Shown in pieces: positions 6,852-9,505 of a stretch of 9,505 bases of DNA. Position 1 is the first letter of the stretch; every line of letters begins with the position of its first letter. The notes under the pieces were generated by a model. That model was given only the letters and a program-made list of their open reading frames with translations, was not told the origin of the DNA and made no database searches. This stretch comes from Candidatus Latescibacterota bacterium. GTDB taxonomy: Bacteria > Latescibacterota > UBA2968 > GCA-2709665. The position numbers and the translations under genes were made by a program. The DNA is taken from the NCBI GenBank assembly GCA_030746455.1, contig JASLMQ010000624.1, positions 1-9,505 on the forward strand, in the 5' to 3' direction.

Positions 6852-6907
6852 AGCTGACTCCTCCTTCTATTGTGTTTGGTATGTACTGTGGTGACCGTCT
6901 TCTGATT

Positions 6908-7918
6908 CTATCCGCACCACTCGGCTACTCGTTCCATCCGGTCCGCCATCGACCAAGAACCCGCTGACGCGTAGCCTTCAAAGGGCGGGATTCGTTTCTT
7001 GATCTCGCCTTCATAGTCTCCGAGCCTGGCTCGATCTCCGCTGGAGAAGGCCTCACCGACGAGAGAACCTGCTATCGTGCCGCTGACGACTGCTGCTGCA
7101 ATCCCTGCTCCGCTGAGGGGGTCGGATATCCCGGCAGCATCCCCGGCCAGGAGGACCCTGTCGTCGTGAAGGGACTCAGGTGTGCCGTCGATCGGAACGG
7201 GACCTCCGGTACAGGCCAGGATGCCGTCTCGGTAGACACGCCCGTCATCAGCCAGCTGGCCGAGGAATCGAGTCAACCGGTCTCTCAGGTGTCGTGCCTG
7301 CGAGGGATCCAGTCCCACGCCCACCCGGGCCGTACGGTTGCAGGGCACGAACCAGGTCCAGGCCCCCTCCGAACCGTTGCGATGCAGCTCAGACCACGTC
7401 TCGTCGCACCTGAGGCCAACCTCATATTGCATCGTCGCCAGGAATCCGCGATTGACCTGGCCGATCGACCTTCCGACAACCGAACCCGGTCCGTCCGCAC
7501 CGAGAATCACATCGCCTTCGAATTCGGCTTCCAGGCCATTGCGCCGTCCGACCACCCGCTCGCCGTTGCGTCGCAAGACGAGCGCGTTCGCAAGGTCCGC
7601 TCCCGCCTGCAGGGCGCAGATGGCAAGGGTCTTGTCGAACCGCGTTCGATCAAGCACATATCCCGGGGCCTTGATCTCCCGACACGGCTCCCCCGATTCG
7701 TACAGCCTGATGCCATCTACAGACTGAAGTATCGCGCACGCTTCGAGGTCGGCGAGTTTCTGAATCCATTGCGGAACATATCCGGCGCTGCGGGGGGGCA
7801 TGCCCACCGATCGACGTCGATCAACGATCATGACCGAGAGGCCACGCTCGGCGGCAGCACGAGCAGCCATCGCCCCAGCGGGCCCACACCCTACGACGAC
7901 TAGGTCGAATCGCTCCAG
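6908..7918 (-). CDS. FAD-dependent oxidoreductase, geranylgeranyl reductase/FixC-like
   Basis: A flavoprotein of about 336 residues. Read from a CTG at 7918, the N-terminus is ERFDLVVVGCGPAGA, a complete GxGxxG FAD-binding loop (residues 10-15). Later landmarks are the GADGPGS segment (Asp142) and VLLAGDAAG (Asp260) followed by PLSGAGI, as in the COG0644/geranylgeranyl-reductase family. These enzymes reduce isoprenoid double bonds or oxidise varied substrates, and this one is somewhat shorter than usual. The first ATG (7870) lies just after the FAD loop and would delete it. No ATG, GTG or TTG exists in frame between the mec stop and that loop, so the CTG, three bases after the mec TGA, is the only plausible start. 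Translation is probably coupled to mec. It has no known role in CysO-dependent cysteine synthesis, and the substrate is unknown. Confidence 0.82.
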   Translation of the reverse strand: MERFDLVVVGCGPAGAMAARAAAERGLSVMIVDRRRSVGMPPRSAGYVPQWIQKLADLEACAILQSVDGIRLYESGEPCREIKAPGYVLDRTRFDKTLAICALQAGADLANALVLRRNGERVVGRRNGLEAEFEGDVILGADGPGSVVGRSIGQVNRGFLATMQYEVGLRCDETWSELHRNGSEGAWTWFVPCNRTARVGVGLDPSQARHLRDRLTRFLGQLADDGRVYRDGILACTGGPVPIDGTPESLHDDRVLLAGDAAGISDPLSGAGIAAAVVSGTIAGSLVGEAFSSGDRARLGDYEGEIKKRIPPFEGYASAGSWSMADRMERVAEWCG

Positions 7919-7921
7919 CCC

Positions 7922-8386
7922 TCAGCCCCCACTGACGATCGAGACCTCGACGAATTCCCTCTCGCCGTCGTCCCACAGAAAGCCCCGCCACCCCCGCACC
8001 TCGCCCTCCACGATGGAGACCACGATGTGCACCACACCCGGGTAGGTGGGCTCATCCATGAAGAGCGCCGCCGTGCGGTCCTCTTCTGAGAAATACGCGT
8101 CACAGTCGATGTGCGAATGGTAGAATCCTGCGAGCCTGCCTCCGCCCGCCTCGGTATCGGTGAGAATTCCCTGTACCTGCAGATCATCCATCCGGTAGGC
8201 CGTTCTGGACGTACGTGGATGGGTATCGGGATCCCTGAGATGGAGCCGATCCTGGATGTTCTTGCAGCGATGGACCCGGTAGTTCCCTTGTGCATCCTGC
8301 GCAAGGATGCCACAGCACTCCGCCGGGTAGTCCAGCCGTGCGTGGTCCGAAACCGCCTCCCACGTCTCACGGTCCAGCTCGAGCAT
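7922..8386 (-). CDS. mec: JAMM/MPN+ metallopeptidase, Mec-like (CysO tail/adduct hydrolase)
   Basis: A 154-residue zinc peptidase of the Prok-JAB type. The full catalytic set is visible: Glu23 in PAECCGIL, then His90-Ser-His92, seven residues, Ser100, two residues and Asp103 (HSHIDCDAYFSEED). Family members cut after the di-glycine of ubiquitin-like proteins. Mycobacterial Mec releases cysteine from CysO-cysteine, and QbsD trims the tail of QbsE. Here it is the first gene of a cluster with cysO and a cysteine synthase, and its likely substrates are both the genetically encoded Cys-Gly tail and the CysO-cysteine product. GGAGGG lies eight bases before the ATG. The protein ends VSGG, and its TGA is in the same frame as the following FAD enzyme. 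A leader of about 70 bases separates it from a consensus promoter. Confidence 0.93.
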   Translation of the reverse strand: MLELDRETWEAVSDHARLDYPAECCGILAQDAQGNYRVHRCKNIQDRLHLRDPDTHPRTSRTAYRMDDLQVQGILTDTEAGGGRLAGFYHSHIDCDAYFSEEDRTAALFMDEPTYPGVVHIVVSIVEGEVRGWRGFLWDDGEREFVEVSIVSGG

Positions 8387-8463
8387 CGCCGTCGCCCTCC
8401 CGTATCTTCCGGCCGCACGCCGCTTGCGTTCAAACCGGGCCCGCCGGTCCGTTGGCCCCTTAC

Positions 8464-8491
8464 ATTATACGGTTTTGATCAATTTTGTCAA
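8464..8491 (-). promoter_or_regulatory. Consensus sigma-70 promoter of the mec-FAD-cysO-cymR-cysK cluster
   Basis: On the minus strand TTGACA (8491-8486) and TATAAT (8469-8464) are both perfect consensus boxes, 16 bases apart. Transcription should start near 8457, about 70 bases before the mec ATG. The spacer holds the palindrome TTGATCAA (8474-8481), a possible operator. No other good promoter is seen in the five-gene cluster, so it is probably the main one. A promoter this strong suggests control by repression, which fits the encoded Rrf2 regulator (inference). Confidence 0.88.
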
Positions 8492-8497
8492 GAATAG

Positions 8498-8522
8498 CCT
8501 CGCGAATTGCCCCCTCGCGAGG
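8498..8522. repeat. Inverted repeat CCTCGCGA-N9-TCGCGAGG
   Basis: Perfect 8-bp arms (8498-8505 and 8515-8522) flank nine bases. Each arm contains the palindrome TCGCGA, with centres 15 bases apart. It lies seven bases upstream of the -35 box of the mec promoter and about 22 bases before the divergent TTGACA at 8545. It could be a regulator-binding site serving both promoters. No T-run follows, so a terminator is unlikely. Confidence 0.6.
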
Positions 8523-8544
8523 ATAAAACCCGGTTATAATAGCC

Positions 8545-8571
8545 TTGACATTTAGAAAGCGTTATTATAAG
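8545..8571 (+). promoter_or_regulatory. Candidate plus-strand promoter
   Basis: TTGACA (8545-8550) is a perfect -35 box. TATAAG (8566-8571) matches the -10 box at 5/6 positions, with a short 15-base spacer. A start near 8578 would yield a transcript of about 85 bases, ending at the terminator at 8629-8661. A second isolated TATAAT lies at 8535-8540 without a matching -35 box. Confidence 0.45.
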
Positions 8572-8577
8572 TTAGTG

Positions 8578-8661
8578 CACTGAAAGGCTAAGGTGATCGT
8601 CTTGCTGATCCGCCCCCAATAGAAAAAAGGCCCGATGCGCTGTGATCAGGGCCTTCTTTTT
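8578..8661 (+). ncRNA. Candidate small RNA or leader transcript
   Basis: This is the interval between the candidate promoter at 8545-8571 and a hairpin with a T-run on the plus strand (8629-8661). No known RNA family is recognised. It holds a nine-codon frame (8593-8622) with AAAGG five bases before its GTG, reading (M)IVLLIRPQ and ending directly before the A-run of the terminator. That resembles a leader peptide, but no branched-chain amino acid gene follows. The hairpin also serves the opposite tRNA transcript, so the unit may be fortuitous. Confidence 0.3.
8623..8661 (-). terminator. Terminator of tRNA-Lys (potentially bidirectional)
   Basis: On the minus strand AAGGCCC, an unpaired T and GAT pair across an eight-base loop with ATC and GGGCCTT, followed by a run of six Ts in all (A-run 8623-8628). 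It lies about 40 bases after the tRNA 3' end. On the plus strand the same hairpin is followed by CTTTTTG (8656-8662), so it can also stop rightward transcripts. Confidence 0.85.
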
Positions 8662-8699
8662 GTTTGTACAAGCGAGGGGAATACGGTGTTTCGGGGCAA

Positions 8700-8771
8700 T
8701 GGGCCCGGAAGGAATTGAACCTTCGACCAACGGCTTAAAAGGCCGCTGCTCTACCCCTGAGCTACGAGCCC
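8700..8771 (-). tRNA. tRNA-Lys (anticodon UUU)
   Basis: The minus strand folds as a complete cloverleaf. The acceptor GGGCTCG pairs with CGGGCCC, followed by discriminator A. The D arm is GCTC-AGGGGTA-GAGC, the anticodon arm GCGGC-CTTTTAA-GCCGT and the T arm GAAGG-TTCAATT-CCTTC. The anticodon TTT assigns lysine, and A is the usual lysine discriminator. CCA is not encoded. It has its own promoter (8821-8849) and terminator (8623-8661), so it is a single-gene unit. Confidence 0.96.
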
Positions 8772-8820
8772 ATTCGAGCTCCAACAGGGCGCCAAAGGCG
8801 GCCCCGTTCAGAGAGTGTGG

Positions 8821-8849
8821 AATATAGAAACTCGCCTTTGCCCTGTCAA
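8821..8849 (-). promoter_or_regulatory. Promoter of tRNA-Lys
   Basis: On the minus strand TTGACA (8849-8844) is followed after 17 bases by TATATT (8826-8821), a 6/6 and 5/6 match with ideal spacing. Transcription would begin near 8814, leaving a leader of about 43 bases before the mature tRNA. The -35 box lies 18 bases from the start codon of the divergent HlyD-type gene. Confidence 0.88.
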
Positions 8850-8866
8850 GGGAAAGGGTTCGCACG

Positions 8867-9505
8867 ATGATGCGGAGACGCAGCAGACGCAGGGTGCTCA
8901 AGGTTCTGTCGTGGATCTTTGGAATCCTGGCGACCGCCGCCATCGCCCTCTACTTGATCAAGATCGACGACGTGGTTATGGCCCAGGGCCAGGTCGAGCC
9001 GGGTCAGAAGATCTACATCGACTCGCCGCTCAGCCGGATCATCCGGAACCCGGATGGCATCATCCGCGGCTACGGTGACTCGGTCCGGGCCGGTGATCCG
9101 GTGGTCCAACTCTACGACGGGGACCTGCGTGTAGCAGTTTCCGAGGCCGAGAAAGAGGTTGCCCGCGCCGAGGCCAATCTGCAGTACGCCGAAGCCCACC
9201 TCACGCTCCTCAAGGAGAAGCCCACGCCCGAGGAGCTCAAGATCTCCGAGTCGAAGGTGGAGCAGGCCAGGATCTCTCTGACGGCGAGAAAGCAGGAGCT
9301 GACCAGGGCGGAGCACCTTTACCTGGGCGAGCGCCTCTGGAGCCAGGAGGATCTCGAGCGGGCCCGAACCAACTACGAGCTCGCCGCGACGAACCTGAAG
9401 GTGGCCGAAGAGAACCTGAACCTGGTCAGGCGCGGCGCCTCCCCTGCCGAGCTTCGGCAGGCCGAGGCCGAGGTCCGTCAGACGCAGGCCGCCCTGGACA
9501 AGGCC
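8867..9505 (+). CDS. HlyD-family membrane fusion (periplasmic adaptor) protein, N-terminal part (runs off right edge)
   Basis: The frame is open for 213 codons to the window edge. A basic start (MMRRRSRRRVLK) precedes one membrane anchor (~13-31, SWIFGILATAAIALYLI). Next comes the first half of a lipoyl-like domain (AQGQVEPGQKIYIDSPL ... VRAGDPVVQLYDGDL, ~39-85). From ~87 there is a long heptad-rich coiled-coil hairpin (SEAEKEVARAEANLQYAEAHL, ELTRAEHLYLGERLWSQEDL, LVRRGASPAELRQAEAEV). Such adaptors link an inner-membrane ABC or other pump to an outer-membrane channel, which implies a two-membrane cell. The cargo is unknown because the pump gene lies outside. Two ATGs (8867, 8870) are possible; AAAGGG lies eight bases before the first. 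Other frames here are shadows. Family is secure; the 3' end is missing. Confidence 0.9.
   Translation, partial: MMRRRSRRRVLKVLSWIFGILATAAIALYLIKIDDVVMAQGQVEPGQKIYIDSPLSRIIRNPDGIIRGYGDSVRAGDPVVQLYDGDLRVAVSEAEKEVARAEANLQYAEAHLTLLKEKPTPEELKISESKVEQARISLTARKQELTRAEHLYLGERLWSQEDLERARTNYELAATNLKVAEENLNLVRRGASPAELRQAEAEVRQTQAALDKA

Noticed and set aside
5592..6857. Plus-strand 421-codon open frame
   Set aside because: It is antisense to cysK, the CymR-like gene and cysO, all with clear family motifs; it is a by-product of high GC content.
6852..6907. Internal promoter before cysO
   Set aside because: The gap contains AT-rich hexamers such as TACATA, but no -35 box at proper spacing; only the strong ribosome binding site is convincing.
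7166..7903. Plus-strand 245-codon open frame
   Set aside because: It is antisense to the FAD enzyme and has no recognisable motif or ribosome binding site.
7922..7924. mec TGA as a selenocysteine codon joining mec to the FAD enzyme
   Set aside because: Mec is complete without it, the position is not an active-site position in either family, and I see no convincing hairpin just downstream; ordinary coupling is simpler.
8642..8827. Plus-strand 61-codon frame containing GPEGIEPSTNGLKGRCSTPELRAH
   Set aside because: This is the well-known spurious peptide obtained by translating the antisense of a tRNA gene.
8572..8943. Minus-strand 123-codon open frame over the tRNA region
   Set aside because: It runs through the tRNA gene, its promoter and its terminator, so it cannot be a protein gene.
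8846..9316. Minus-strand 156-codon open frame
   Set aside because: It is antisense to the HlyD-type coiled coil and has no family features.

Overview
The window looks like chromosomal DNA of a high-GC, Gram-negative-type bacterium. The evidence is strong GC-ending codon use, O-antigen-ligase-type membrane enzymes, an HlyD-type membrane fusion protein, E. coli-like sigma-70 promoters and good Shine-Dalgarno sites. No 16S rRNA or comparable marker is present. An uncultured FCB-group, Gemmatimonadota-like or similar lineage would fit, but that is a guess.

Left region (1-4610): the 5' part of a minus-strand TPR protein gene runs off the left edge. It stands head to head with, and apparently overlaps, two tandem plus-strand paralogues that each join an O-antigen ligase/polymerase (Wzy_C-type) membrane domain to a C-terminal TPR array. 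Facing them is a 41-codon minus-strand gene for a one-helix membrane protein. Its factor-independent terminator lies inside the last codons of the second ligase gene.

Middle (4610-5116): rpsT (ribosomal protein S20) has its own promoter, a strong ribosome binding site, a UUG start codon and a strong terminator that works in both directions.

Core of interest (5136-8540): a five-gene minus-strand cluster behind a fully consensus -35/-10 promoter. The order is mec (JAMM/MPN+ peptidase), a geranylgeranyl-reductase-type FAD oxidoreductase, cysO (ThiS/MoaD-like sulfur carrier), an Rrf2/CymR-like regulator and cysK (PLP cysteine synthase). It joins the protein-thiocarboxylate cysteine pathway known from Mycobacterium (CysO-CysM-Mec) to the CymR-CysK sensor pair known from Firmicutes. 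The carrier is translated with two extra residues after its di-glycine (Gly-Gly-Cys-Gly). It therefore cannot be activated until the tail is removed, and the JAMM peptidase in the same cluster is the obvious candidate. The CymR-like protein ends in isoleucine, as CysK-binding partners do. The FAD enzyme has no role in the known pathway and no canonical start codon that keeps its FAD-binding loop. No E1-like activating enzyme (MoeZ/MoeB/ThiF) is in the window.

Right region (8498-9505): a regulatory island holds an inverted repeat, a plus-strand promoter-to-terminator unit that could be a small RNA, and a tRNA-Lys(UUU) gene with near-consensus promoter and terminator. Divergent from the tRNA is the start of an HlyD-type membrane fusion protein gene that runs off the right edge.
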